NCBI GenBank assembly: GCA_900543095.1 | Contig: UQQD01000002.1 | Span: forward strand, 111,722-175,721 | Reading direction: 5' to 3' | Length of the DNA: 64,000 nucleotides | Source: an uncultured Ruminococcus sp. | Lineage (GTDB): Bacteria > Bacillota > Clostridia > Oscillospirales > Acutalibacteraceae | Part shown: one piece after another, positions 36,039-44,591 of the stretch | How positions within the stretch are numbered: the stretch's first letter is position 1 | Layout: every line of letters starts with the position of its first letter | Made by a program: the position numbers and the translations under genes | Notes under the pieces: generated by a model | Databases searched by the model: none | The model's input: only the letters and a program-made list of their open reading frames with translations | What the model was told of the DNA's origin: nothing

Positions 36039-38105
36039 ATGAAAAAAAGCGGTTTTTATTCATTAGTATCAGCCATTATTGTCATTATGATTATCATATC
36101 AATGCAAACTGTCGGTGTTTCCGCCGCTGTTTCCACTCAGGACGAGGTGTCCGCAAAATCGGATTACAGCATAGGCTTAGCTACCGATATTCAAAAGTAT
36201 CTTTCGGGCAGTATTAAGTTTTCGGAAGAAGAACTTAAAAAGTATGACTTTAACGCCGACAAAATAATAACAATAGATGATGCAACAGTTTTGCAAAAAT
36301 ATCTTGCCGGCATAATTACCGAACTTCCCGACAGCGGAAAGACCGATCCCTCAACGGTTACAGACCCAGTTGAAACAACTCAGCCGACAACGGTTACAGA
36401 CCCAGTTGAAACAACTCAGCCGACAACTGTAACTGAGCCTGTCGAAACAACTCAGCCGACAACTGTAACTGAGCCTGTCGAAACAACTCAGCCCACGACA
36501 GAACCCGAAACCACCGAACCGCCCGAACAGCTTGCGATAGCTCAAAATTCATATGTACTGGGCATATCCGAGCAGGTTGTCCTGACGGTAACAAGCGATA
36601 CAAAGGGATTAATACCGACATTCTCCTCGTCGGATCAAAATATCGCCGAGGTCGACGAATACGGAAAAATCACCGCTCTCAAGGAGGGTGCGGCAAATAT
36701 AATCTGCCGCCTCACCGAAACAAATTATACTGTTTGCGAGGTGACGGTAAAACCCCTTGCACAGTCTATATCGCTTAATACAAACGATTTGATTATGGGA
36801 ACTTCCGAGCAGTACAAAATCAAAACAATAATCCCCGAAAATACAGCCGCAAACGACATATTGTTTTATTCTTCAAACCCAAGTGTGGCGACGGTTGACA
36901 TCAATACGGGCTTAATTATTGCCAAGAGTGAAGGTACGGCCACAATCGTATGTAAGCTTATCAACGGAGAGAGCGACGAGTGTTCGGTAACGGTAAAGCC
37001 TGCGCCCGCTTGGATTACACTTAATGCTGAAAGCATAACTCTTGCAATCGGCGATCAATTTGATTTAAATAGTGAAATTCCCGACGGAACGGCTACACTG
37101 TTTCGCAGATATTCCTCCGACGATCCGCAGATTGCCGAGGTAAGAATGGGCGGCGGAATTGTAACCGCTAAAAGCGTCGGAAGCACCGTGATAAAATGTA
37201 CGACAGGAAACGGACTTGTCGCTAAATGTACGGTTAAGGTGGTATCGCCTCGGGCAGGTTTAAAGCTAAACAAATCTGCACTTAGCTTAAAAGTGGGACA
37301 AAGCTATGAGCTTACTGCTTCATTTAACAAAAATTCAGGCTTAGCCGAAAAGGATCTGAGCTGGAGCAGCAGTAATTCGTATATCGCAAAGGTTTCGTCC
37401 TCAAGCGGCGGCAGTGTAAAGGTAATACCGATGTCGCAGGGAACGGCGTCAATAACGGTAACTTCCCCCGGCGGCGAACAGGTCAAATGCAGCGTTACGG
37501 TAAAGGGTTCTGTTGTAAGGTGCATAGATGTTTCAGTATGGCAGGGCGACATAGATTTTAATGCCGTAAAATCCGCAGGATACGATTATGTTATTCTTCG
37601 GGCAGGCTTTGGCAATGAAACAAGTCAGGAGGACCTTAAGTTTGCAAAATATTACCGTGACGCAAGAGCGGCAGGACTGAAAATAGGCGCATATTGGTAT
37701 TCATACGCCGTGGATAATGCCGACGCTTTGCTTGAAGCTAAAACCTGCTTAAAGGTGCTGGGTGACAAAAAGCTTGATATGCCTGTATTCTTTGATGTTG
37801 AAGAAAGCTTTCAGGCCAATTATTCAAAGCAGAAGCTTTCCAATATTTGTAAAACCTTCTGCGACTATATATATGACCACAGTTACTATTACACAGGCGT
37901 GTACACTTCTATCGGCTGGTATAGCTATAATGTTGACCGCAATATAATAGGCAGCAGACACGCCTATTGGGTAGCGCAGATTGACGGCGATATGTCGCTT
38001 GCCTTAGATTTTGACGTTCATCAGTATACCTGGAAGCTCAAGGTTGACGGCATAGATACCGATGTTGACGGAGACTACATATATAATCTTAATATTGTGA
38101 GATAG
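36039..38105 (+). CDS. Secreted modular GH25 lysozyme with dockerin-like and Big2 domains
   Basis: Secreted peptidoglycan hydrolase of 688 residues. A signal peptide (1-30) is followed by a dockerin-like segment (about 43-95) with one clear calcium loop, DFNADKIITIDD, and the helix LQKYLAGI. A threonine-proline linker follows, made of near-identical 12-residue units (TDPVETTQPTTV), then about four Big2 Ig-like domains (166-490). The GH25 muramidase domain (495-688) has D497 in CIDVSVWQG and D586/E588 in FFDVEES. The first dockerin repeat keeps its helix but lacks a full calcium loop. AAAGGAG precedes the ATG. Typical of a Ruminococcus-like cell-surface enzyme. Confidence 0.9.
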   Translation: MKKSGFYSLVSAIIVIMIIISMQTVGVSAAVSTQDEVSAKSDYSIGLATDIQKYLSGSIKFSEEELKKYDFNADKIITIDDATVLQKYLAGIITELPDSGKTDPSTVTDPVETTQPTTVTDPVETTQPTTVTEPVETTQPTTVTEPVETTQPTTEPETTEPPEQLAIAQNSYVLGISEQVVLTVTSDTKGLIPTFSSSDQNIAEVDEYGKITALKEGAANIICRLTETNYTVCEVTVKPLAQSISLNTNDLIMGTSEQYKIKTIIPENTAANDILFYSSNPSVATVDINTGLIIAKSEGTATIVCKLINGESDECSVTVKPAPAWITLNAESITLAIGDQFDLNSEIPDGTATLFRRYSSDDPQIAEVRMGGGIVTAKSVGSTVIKCTTGNGLVAKCTVKVVSPRAGLKLNKSALSLKVGQSYELTASFNKNSGLAEKDLSWSSSNSYIAKVSSSSGGSVKVIPMSQGTASITVTSPGGEQVKCSVTVKGSVVRCIDVSVWQGDIDFNAVKSAGYDYVILRAGFGNETSQEDLKFAKYYRDARAAGLKIGAYWYSYAVDNADALLEAKTCLKVLGDKKLDMPVFFDVEESFQANYSKQKLSNICKTFCDYIYDHSYYYTGVYTSIGWYSYNVDRNIIGSRHAYWVAQIDGDMSLALDFDVHQYTWKLKVDGIDTDVDGDYIYNLNIVR
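36347..36496 (+). repeat. 36-bp tandem repeats encoding the T/P linker of the lysozyme
   Basis: About four units of 36 bases, each containing GTTGAAACAACTCAGCC (or the GTCGAAACAACTCAGCC variant). Units 1-2 share ACGGTTACAGACCCA, units 3-4 share ACTGTAACTGAGCCT. The pairs look like recent duplications, so copy number may vary between strains. Confidence 0.85.
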
Positions 38106-38180
38106 CTTATACTAATTTTTGGCTAAATTATTTAATATTTGTTGAGTTGAGGATTAGTATTGAATAATTATCTTTGCAGC

Positions 38181-38214
38181 TTAAAAGCGAGCGGATTATT
38201 CCGCTCGCTTTTAA
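38181..38214. terminator. Bidirectional terminator between lysozyme and HAD genes
   Basis: TTAAAAGCGAGCGGA (38181-38195) pairs perfectly with TCCGCTCGCTTTTAA (38200-38214), loop TTAT. The stop codon of the minus-strand HAD gene (38211-38213) lies inside the stem. Confidence 0.85.
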
Positions 38215-39050
38215 ATTTCCTTTAACTGTTTTACATTTTCATTATACAATATATCGCCGATAGACATTTTTTTTATGATGTTTTTAACGGTGGTGTCAAG
38301 CCCCGTGTTTTCTCTGTAGTCGGCAGGATAAATAAAATCAACTCTGCCTTTTTTGAGCAGTTCTTCAACCTTGCTGTCCTTTTTTTGATAGACGGCGATT
38401 GAATAGCCTCCGTAAGCTTTCATCATCTTCATACACGGAACGTCCGAAAGTCCGTCGCCTATGTAAATCATATTGCAAAACGGCACCCGTTTACTGTCGT
38501 TGGGCATAGAGCGGTTGAGGTCAACATCGTTTGCTACGTCAAGCACACCTTTGTTTATCCTGTAGACAAACTGTGTTTTATTGGTATAATTTACGTCCGT
38601 TTTAGGCCATACTCCGTTGCCGTTTTCGTCATAAAGAAATTCGCAGGCAAAAATACTCTTAAAATACTTGCTGATATTAGTGCCTTCTATTATTTCCTTC
38701 ATTCCCGAAGAAATCACATAATGCTCGACCTGAACGCCGTATTTTTTGCCGAATTCGGTAATTCTGTCAAACCATTGGGCAACGCCGTCAAAAAGCTCTA
38801 CATTTTTGCCCATATTTACAAGTGTTTTTCTTTGCAGAGGAATATTTTTGTCTCGTGAAATCTTCACCATAGCATACATATAGGCAAGTATTGAGTCCAT
38901 ATGTTCGTCTCTGCCCAAAGAGTTTGAATAATGCCAAAACTCATCTTCTGTCATTCCGAGGCTCGGAATAAAGCTGTAGTCCTGCATATCTTTTGTGCAA
39001 AGAGTTTTATCAAAATCATACATTATTGCTGCAACAGGCAATTCTCCCAT
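38211..39050 (-). CDS. HAD-superfamily phosphatase
   Basis: Cytoplasmic HAD hydrolase of 279 residues with the nucleophile motif YDFDKTLC (D12, D14), SSGMKEII for motif II and IGDGLSDVPCM for motif IV. It has a helical cap between motifs I and II, as in subclass IB phosphoserine-phosphatase-like enzymes. The true substrate cannot be assigned. It lies 19 bases downstream of the cyclophilin gene on the same strand and ends within the shared terminator. Confidence 0.82.
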   Translation of the reverse strand: MGELPVAAIMYDFDKTLCTKDMQDYSFIPSLGMTEDEFWHYSNSLGRDEHMDSILAYMYAMVKISRDKNIPLQRKTLVNMGKNVELFDGVAQWFDRITEFGKKYGVQVEHYVISSGMKEIIEGTNISKYFKSIFACEFLYDENGNGVWPKTDVNYTNKTQFVYRINKGVLDVANDVDLNRSMPNDSKRVPFCNMIYIGDGLSDVPCMKMMKAYGGYSIAVYQKKDSKVEELLKKGRVDFIYPADYRENTGLDTTVKNIIKKMSIGDILYNENVKQLKEI

Positions 39051-39069
39051 ACAATACTCCTAAATACAA

Positions 39070-40074
39070 TCAAGAATTTTCTGCGGATGTTGTCTTTTGA
39101 GAATATGTACCAATCTCAATGCTTTCAATAACGATATTCTCATCGGGTTTGTAGTTTTCGTCAACCTTTGAGCCTGCAATCTTATCAACAACGCTCATTC
39201 CGTCAATAATCTGAGCAAAAACCGTGTTGCCTCTGTCAACGGCGTTGTATGCCCCGTCAAGGTTGGGATTGCCGCCGTTTGTTTCATACAGCTTGCGTAT
39301 TTCATCACTTACTATGTCGGTGTTATAGCATTTGTCACCGTTTTCCTGAATAAATGCCGACAACAAATTTGAATCCTTGTAATTTATCAGCTGAGTTTTT
39401 ACATTTTTCCACCATTCCCGATATTCGGACCAGCCGCCTGCCTTTTCAAAAGCGGTTTTGTCGGTTTGGTTGATAAAAAATTGGCTTCCGTTAGTATCCC
39501 ACGAGGTATTCGCCATAGAAACAGCACCTCTTATATTAAAGAGCTTGTCGCAGAATTCGTCCTCGAACTGCGAGCCGTAAGAGCTTGTTCCGTTGGGATT
39601 GCTTTCATCAGTACCGATGTGACCGCCCTGAACGATAAAGTCCTTGATAACACGGTGAAATGTCGTTCCGTTATATTTGCCGTCTTTTGCAAGGTTGATA
39701 AAGTTTGTTACCGTTTTTGGAGCCTGTTCGGGGAAAAACCTCAGGGTAATATCGCCTGCGCTTGTTTTGATGACGGCAACGGTATCGCCCTCCTTAGGCT
39801 TCTCAAGCTGAAATCCTACCTTATCGTTTTTATCATAATTAATGTTCGGATTTATTCCGAGAGCTTCTGAGTCGATACCAAGGTCTTTGAGTGCGCCGAC
39901 GGCATTAACCTCGTCGTCCGTGCTTATCGGTACAGCAGAGTCAGTCTGCACCTCGTCGTCGGTTGAAGATTGTGTTTGAGTGCTCTCGCATCCTGAGAAC
40001 GAAATAGCCGAACAAACACAAATTGCAGCAGTCATAAAAACGCACAATGTTTTCAGATACCTTTTAGTGTTCAT
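39070..40074 (-). CDS. Cyclophilin-type peptidyl-prolyl isomerase lipoprotein
   Basis: Extracytoplasmic protein-folding enzyme. A lipoprotein signal peptide ends at ISFSGC with lipidated C29, followed by a polar linker of about 60 residues. The cyclophilin domain follows, with TVTNFINLAKDGKYNGTTFH, RVIKDFIVQGG, and SQFFINQ. An insert between the last motifs (about 215-275) is larger than in E. coli PpiB. Total 334 residues. It precedes the HAD gene with a short gap. Confidence 0.9.
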   Translation of the reverse strand: MNTKRYLKTLCVFMTAAICVCSAISFSGCESTQTQSSTDDEVQTDSAVPISTDDEVNAVGALKDLGIDSEALGINPNINYDKNDKVGFQLEKPKEGDTVAVIKTSAGDITLRFFPEQAPKTVTNFINLAKDGKYNGTTFHRVIKDFIVQGGHIGTDESNPNGTSSYGSQFEDEFCDKLFNIRGAVSMANTSWDTNGSQFFINQTDKTAFEKAGGWSEYREWWKNVKTQLINYKDSNLLSAFIQENGDKCYNTDIVSDEIRKLYETNGGNPNLDGAYNAVDRGNTVFAQIIDGMSVVDKIAGSKVDENYKPDENIVIESIEIGTYSQKTTSAENS

Positions 40075-40235
40075 ATTCTGTTTCCTTTCGGGATTGATTT
40101 AAAACACACACATATATATTATCACAAATTACAAAAAATTGCAAATTGACGTGGCTACAGCAACATTTATGCCAAAGTCATAACTTAGCGCAGATTTTCA
40201 TATGTTTATACTACCAATATAACGGAGGTTACAAA

Positions 40236-41162
40236 ATGTCAGAATATCTGCCCGAAGGAAAGCTTGCTTCAATGCAGGAGAACATAAATATACTTAACTC
40301 ACAGACTCTTTTGTGTGAAGCAATGCGTGACGAAATGATCCTTGAGGCGAAAGCCTTGATATGTGATTCACACCATAACCTAATTGTTGACCTCGGGTCA
40401 ATGAAAGGGATAATTCCCCGTGAAGAGGGAGCAATGGGAATCAGGGAGGGAGCAGTCCGCGATATTGCGGTTATATCTCGGGTAAACCGTGATGTGTGCT
40501 TTGTGATAACAGATCTCAGGACTGACGCAAAAGGCAACAAATACGCTGTTCTTTCCCGTGAAAAGGCACAGCGAAAATGTATGGAAAACTATATTTCACA
40601 CCTTAGATGCGGCGACGTTGTGGACGCACGAATCACTCATCTTGAAAATTTCGGAGCGTTTGCGGACATTGGGTGCGGAATTGTTGCGCTTATGCCGATT
40701 GACGCTATCTCGGTTTCGCGAATCGAACATCCAAGAGAACGTTTTACCGTGGGAATGGACATCAGAGCGGTGATCAAATCAATAGAAAACGGCAGAATAA
40801 GCCTGAGCCACAAGGAGCTTTTGGGAACATGGGAAGAAAACGCCGCTAATTTTTGTGCAGGCGAAACGGTATCGGGCATAGTAAGAAGCGTTGAAAACTA
40901 CGGGGCTTTTGTTGAGCTTTCGCCCAATCTTGCGGGGCTTGCGGAGAGCAAGGACGGCGTGCGTGCAGGTCAGCAGGCAAGCGTTTACATAAAAAGCATA
41001 ATCCCCGAAAAAATGAAGATAAAGCTGATAATCATTGATACCTTTGATTATAAATACAATCCGCAAAAGCCCGATTATTATACAAACGCCGACCATATTT
41101 CACGGTTTTTGTATTCTCCCGAAAACTGTTCTAAAACGGTAGAAACGGTGTTTGATAATTGA
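40236..41162 (+). CDS. S1 RNA-binding domain protein (RpsA-like)
   Basis: Protein of 308 residues with two or three S1-type OB folds, including CGDVVDARITHLENFGAFAD and GETVSGIVRSVENYGAFVEL. The start ATG 40236 follows CGGAGG; an upstream frame from 40146 is not supported. Clostridia often have such proteins related to 30S protein S1 but shorter. The role, translation or RNA binding in general, is inferred. Confidence 0.85.
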   Translation: MSEYLPEGKLASMQENINILNSQTLLCEAMRDEMILEAKALICDSHHNLIVDLGSMKGIIPREEGAMGIREGAVRDIAVISRVNRDVCFVITDLRTDAKGNKYAVLSREKAQRKCMENYISHLRCGDVVDARITHLENFGAFADIGCGIVALMPIDAISVSRIEHPRERFTVGMDIRAVIKSIENGRISLSHKELLGTWEENAANFCAGETVSGIVRSVENYGAFVELSPNLAGLAESKDGVRAGQQASVYIKSIIPEKMKIKLIIIDTFDYKYNPQKPDYYTNADHISRFLYSPENCSKTVETVFDN

Positions 41163-41224
41163 CATTGCAATGCTGAAATGATATTATATTGTTATATTTA
41201 ACGAATATCATTCGGGAGGGTAAA

Positions 41225-42490
41225 ATGCAGGAAGTAATAATTACAATTTCGGTGCTGTCGCTGATTGTTTGTATAGCAACGCTGATTATAATTCTTGTAA
41301 AGAACAAAAAAGCAGATTCAAAGAACGCAACGAATGAGATAGTCAACGCCGTTCGCAGTGAGCTTAACTCTCAGCAGAGTATCCTCCGTCAGGAGCTTTC
41401 AAGCCAGACGCAGACCTCGGTCAAAACAATGGGGGATATGCTGATTGAAAACCAGCGCAGTTTTTCTCAGCATCAGTCCGAAAAAATGGCACAGCTCGAA
41501 GAGCGTATAAAGACGTTTTCGCTTGAAAACGAACAAAAGCTTGAAAACATACGTCAGTCAATGGAAAAACGCCTGCAGTATCTGCAAAGCGACAACAACC
41601 GTCAGCTTGAAGAGATGCGAAAAACCGTTGATGAAAAGCTTCAAAAAACGCTTGAGGAAAAGATGAATAAGTCGTTTTCACTTGTCAATGAACGTCTTGA
41701 ACAGGTGTATAAGGGACTCGGCGAAATGCAAAATCTTGCAGTGGGAGTCGGCGATCTGAAAAAGGTGCTTTCTAATGTTAAAACAAGGGGCATTTTGGGC
41801 GAAATTCAGCTTGGAAGCATATTATCCGAGATACTTTCACCCGAACAGTACGATGAAAATATAGCCACCAAAAAGGGTTCAAAAAACGTGGTGGAGTTTG
41901 CCATAAAGCTTCCTGCCGAGGACGACGGCTTTATTTATCTGCCTGTAGATTCAAAGTTTCCCGGAGATACATATGCGGCTCTTCGGGACGCTGTTGACGA
42001 GGGGGATAGGGAAAAGATAGACGCCGCCGCAAAGCTGCTTATCACAACGATAAAGAGCGAAGCAAAGGATATTCACGACAAATACATAGACCCGCCCAAC
42101 ACAACCGAATTTGCAATAATGTTTTTGCCGTTTGAAGGGCTTTACAGCGAGGTTGTAAACCGTGGGCTTGTCGAGATACTCCAGCGAGATTATAAGGTCA
42201 ATATCGCAGGACCGAGCACGATGGCGGCACTGCTTAATTCCCTGCAAATGGGCTTTAAGACGCTTGCCGTTCAAAAGCGCAGTGCAGAGGTGTGGGAGGT
42301 CTTAGGCTCCGTTAAGCAGGAGTTTGACAAGTTCAACGATGTGCTGGTTCTTACACAGCAAAGGCTTGACCAGGCAAACAAGGAGCTTGATAAGCTCGTA
42401 GGTGTTCGCACACGTCAAATTCAGCGCAAGCTTAAAAACGTACAGTCACCCACAAAGGCAATCACTGACTTTTCCGAGGATGAAGAGTAA
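41225..42490 (+). CDS. rmuC: DNA recombination protein RmuC
   Basis: RmuC-family protein of 421 residues with an N-terminal membrane helix (about 3-26), a long coiled coil (about 35-175) and the RmuC nuclease-like domain (VKTRGILGEIQLGSILSEIL, then FPGDTYAALRDAVDEGD). The start ATG 41225 follows GGGAGG. Its product limits DNA inversions in E. coli; the role here is assumed to be similar. CCCAAGCGCAAA follows the stop codon at once, then a terminator. Confidence 0.93.
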   Translation: MQEVIITISVLSLIVCIATLIIILVKNKKADSKNATNEIVNAVRSELNSQQSILRQELSSQTQTSVKTMGDMLIENQRSFSQHQSEKMAQLEERIKTFSLENEQKLENIRQSMEKRLQYLQSDNNRQLEEMRKTVDEKLQKTLEEKMNKSFSLVNERLEQVYKGLGEMQNLAVGVGDLKKVLSNVKTRGILGEIQLGSILSEILSPEQYDENIATKKGSKNVVEFAIKLPAEDDGFIYLPVDSKFPGDTYAALRDAVDEGDREKIDAAAKLLITTIKSEAKDIHDKYIDPPNTTEFAIMFLPFEGLYSEVVNRGLVEILQRDYKVNIAGPSTMAALLNSLQMGFKTLAVQKRSAEVWEVLGSVKQEFDKFNDVLVLTQQRLDQANKELDKLVGVRTRQIQRKLKNVQSPTKAITDFSEDEE

Positions 42491-42506
42491 CCCAAGCGCA
42501 AATATC

Positions 42507-42570
42507 AAAGGCTGCCACATTTAGCAACGGAAAGCGTTGTTCTTTCTGTTCTAAATGCGACAGCTTTTTT
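42507..42570. terminator. Terminator between rmuC and ogt (convergent)
   Basis: AAAGGCTGCCACATTTAG (42507-42524) pairs with CTAAATGCGACAGCTTTTTT (42551-42570), with a small hairpin CAACG/CGTTG in the loop. It serves both converging genes. Confidence 0.75.
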
Positions 42571-43084
42571 ATCTGTGATTTTTGGGAATAAAGAAATTGG
42601 CGGTGTCAATTTTTTCAAGCTTTAGCAACCGGAGCTTTCTTTCGATTCCTCCGCCGTAGCCTGTAAGGTTTCCGTTTGCGCCGATAACCCGATGACAGGG
42701 AATGATTATAGGCACGGGATTGTGTCCCACTGCACCTCCGACAGCCTGAGCGGACATTTTATCTTTGCCGAGTTTTTTGGCAACTGTTTTTGCAATTTCA
42801 CCGTAGGTTACGGTTTGTCCAAACGGAATGGAAAGCATTATGTCCCCGACGAATTTTCTGAAATCAGAGCCGCTTGTTTTTATCAATGGAATAAAATTCG
42901 GTTGATTTCCCGAAAAGTATATGTCAAGCCAAGTCTTTGTCGTTTGAAAAATCGGTAAATCATTATTAATTACAAATTCTTTTGAAATGTCTTTATTGTC
43001 AAAGCAAAGTTCATTAAGCGATTCACCGTCACTGATTAGTATTAATTTACCTAACGGCGATTCATATTCTGATATATATTTCAT
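42569..43084 (-). CDS. ogt: Methylated-DNA--protein-cysteine methyltransferase
   Basis: Suicide repair enzyme that takes alkyl groups from O6-alkylguanine. It has 171 residues from ATG 43084, chosen for GGGAG six bases upstream. The acceptor cysteine lies in IIIPCHRVIGANGNLTGYGGG, and the N-terminal half is the short ribonuclease-like fold of Ogt. All expected residues are present. Confidence 0.95.
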   Translation of the reverse strand: MKYISEYESPLGKLILISDGESLNELCFDNKDISKEFVINNDLPIFQTTKTWLDIYFSGNQPNFIPLIKTSGSDFRKFVGDIMLSIPFGQTVTYGEIAKTVAKKLGKDKMSAQAVGGAVGHNPVPIIIPCHRVIGANGNLTGYGGGIERKLRLLKLEKIDTANFFIPKNHR

Positions 43085-43166
43085 AAAATCTCCCAAGCAA
43101 AAAATCATCTACATAAGAATATATCATAAAAAGGTTGTTAAAACAATAAAATTTCTCAAAAATAAA

Positions 43167-43188
43167 CGCCTGCGGTTTGACGCAGGCG
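43167..43188 (-). terminator. Terminator after the sigma-like gene
   Basis: On the minus strand CGCCTGCG pairs with CGCAGGCG (43167-43174 with 43181-43188) and is followed by TTTATTTTT. Confidence 0.7.
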
Positions 43189-43203
43189 CTTTGTGCTATG
43201 ATC

Positions 43204-43500
43204 TTACATATAATACGAAGCTATGTTTTTCAGCTTTCGCCTTGCGGCATTTATATGCCTTGAAACGGTAGATGCGTTTACGCCGAGTTCCTTTGCGATG
43301 TCTTTTCCTGTCTTTTCGTTGAGGTAATGCTCAACAATGCAGTATTTCTGCAAATCGGTAAGCTCGCTTGATATAGCCTTTGACAAAATCTTTTTCATTT
43401 TATTTCGCTTTTCTGAGTTTGAGGCACCGCTCTCATGATACCGCATAAAACAAAGCTTGTTTTCATTTTTATCGGTAAAATGTATTACGTCGGTTTTCAT
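43204..43500 (-). CDS. Small sigma-70 region-4-like DNA-binding protein
   Basis: A 98-residue protein whose second half is a region-4 type helix-turn-helix (LTDLQKYCIVEHYLNEKTG, then IAKELGVNASTVSRHINAARRKL). The upstream region 2 of true sigma factors is absent. Small proteins like this occur in phages and mobile elements of Firmicutes. Its ATG overlaps the stop of the gene before it by one base (TAATG), so the two are coupled. A terminator follows it. Confidence 0.7.
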   Translation of the reverse strand: MKTDVIHFTDKNENKLCFMRYHESGASNSEKRNKMKKILSKAISSELTDLQKYCIVEHYLNEKTGKDIAKELGVNASTVSRHINAARRKLKNIASYYM

Positions 43501-43706
43501 TACGCAGCACCTTTGTACCTTTCAAAAAGTAAATCCGCCGTTTGTATACAATCGTTGTAGATTTCCCTGTATTTTGAAATTCTCAGGTCAAGTTCTTTTT
43601 TCTCCGAGAATACAGCGCTTTTTCGCTTTGCTTTAAGTGACAAAATGGTATTTTCGATTTTTTCTGCCGTGTCATAGTATTCCTGCGACCATTCAAAATA
43701 GTTCAT
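43500..43706 (-). CDS. Small coiled-coil protein coupled to the sigma-like gene
   Basis: Unrecognised protein of 68 residues from ATG 43706 (70 from ATG 43712), helical and charged: FEWSQEYYDTAEKIENTIL, then a KK/E-rich stretch. Its stop overlaps the start of the sigma-like gene. Such a pair, coiled-coil protein plus small region-4 protein, is common in phage-derived loci, but no other phage gene is adjacent. Confidence 0.6.
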   Translation of the reverse strand: MNYFEWSQEYYDTAEKIENTILSLKAKRKSAVFSEKKELDLRISKYREIYNDCIQTADLLFERYKGAA

Positions 43707-44306
43707 TATCATTCCTTCTTTTCTAATTTATTATTCAATCTATGAAACGAGTGGGGCAAAATCGTTTCGAGGGTGAGGATAAGTCACCTTTCAGCGGCTT
43801 TTTACCGCCTGATTTAATTATAATGTATTTTTCACTCAAAATCAAGAACAAACGTTCGATAAATTAAACGTAACTGTGCAGTGTCCCATTGTACGGACTT
43901 TGATTTAACATTGTCATAAAATGTTATGCGTTCAAAGTACTTTGATGTTAATTTCACTGAGTTTTTTGCTGCTGCCGACTAATAAGCGGTTGAACGTTAA
44001 CGTTTTAGTTATACTACTCGAAACAATAGTTTTTTGTGCTTTTTGCTACAATAGTTTGAATTGAATAATAAAAAAACAAGTTATTCTCTTTTTTACTAAA
44101 AAAGGTGCACAAAACCGAGTTTGAAATATTGTGTAAAATGTCGTTTTGCCTGTTAAGAAAAGACAAATCAGGCATTTAGCCCTTGAAAACAAAATAAATA
44201 AATAGTATAATAAATATGATGATTGAGTAATTGTTTCTATTCATCACTAAAATCGGCAAAATGCAATGGTTCTTTTGAAACATTCATTTTCATAAAACAC
44301 ACAATT

Positions 44307-44340
44307 GCAAAACAGACCGTCAATAGGCGGTCTGTTTTGC
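44307..44340. terminator. Perfect hairpin in the non-coding region
   Basis: GCAAAACAGACCG (44307-44319) and CGGTCTGTTTTGC (44328-44340) form a 13-bp stem. It could end an unseen RNA from the left, or be part of a longer structured region with repeat copy C. Confidence 0.5.
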
Positions 44341-44399
44341 ATTTTCGGTTATAATATAACTAATGATGCTATTCGCTATAGGACGGCGGAGGTTCTTTA

Positions 44400-44510
44400 G
44401 AATTTCAGCGGGAGTTATATTATTCCGCCTAAACCTTAGCAGCTGACGCCTTTTGGCATTGTTTGCAATCCGTCACTTTGCTTCTTGCGAGCAAACAGAG
44501 CGTTACTTCG
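44400..44510 (+). repeat. Structured dispersed repeat, copy C
   Basis: Aligns with 7,861-7,970: both share GAATTTCA, then a GGGA...TTATATT hairpin. Here the stem is GCGGGA/TTCCGC (44408-44413 with 44423-44428) where copy A has TCGGGA/TCCCGA, so the closing pair changes from T-A to G-C. A second shared hairpin is TTTGCTTC/GAGCAAA (44477-44495, loop TTGC, one bulge), as in copy A. The central TTGCAATC is kept but its 3' arm is altered. Confidence 0.55.
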
Positions 44511-44591
44511 GCAAAAAGAAAAGGCACTCAACATAACGGGTTGAGCGCCAAATTCTTGTTATATTAAAATCGGAGGGTAGAAAGCAATTAA

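Larger units (their letters stand above)
43713..44591. other. Long AT-rich non-coding region
   Basis: About 880 bases between the small coiled-coil gene and the iron alcohol dehydrogenase gene with no supported reading frame. It holds a perfect hairpin at 44,307-44,340 and repeat copy C at 44,400-44,510; the first 550 bases are AT-rich with stop codons in all frames. It may be decayed accessory DNA or house a small RNA ending at the hairpin; an AAATAAATAGTATAATAAATATG stretch is only one possible promoter. Confidence 0.5.

Noticed and set aside
36347..36496. Regular 36-bp repeats as a possible CRISPR array
   Set aside because: The units are contiguous without unique spacers and lie in frame inside the lysozyme gene, encoding TDPVETTQPTTV.
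43204..43500. Full sigma factor or ECF regulator
   Set aside because: Only a region-4-like helix-turn-helix is present; region 2 is missing.
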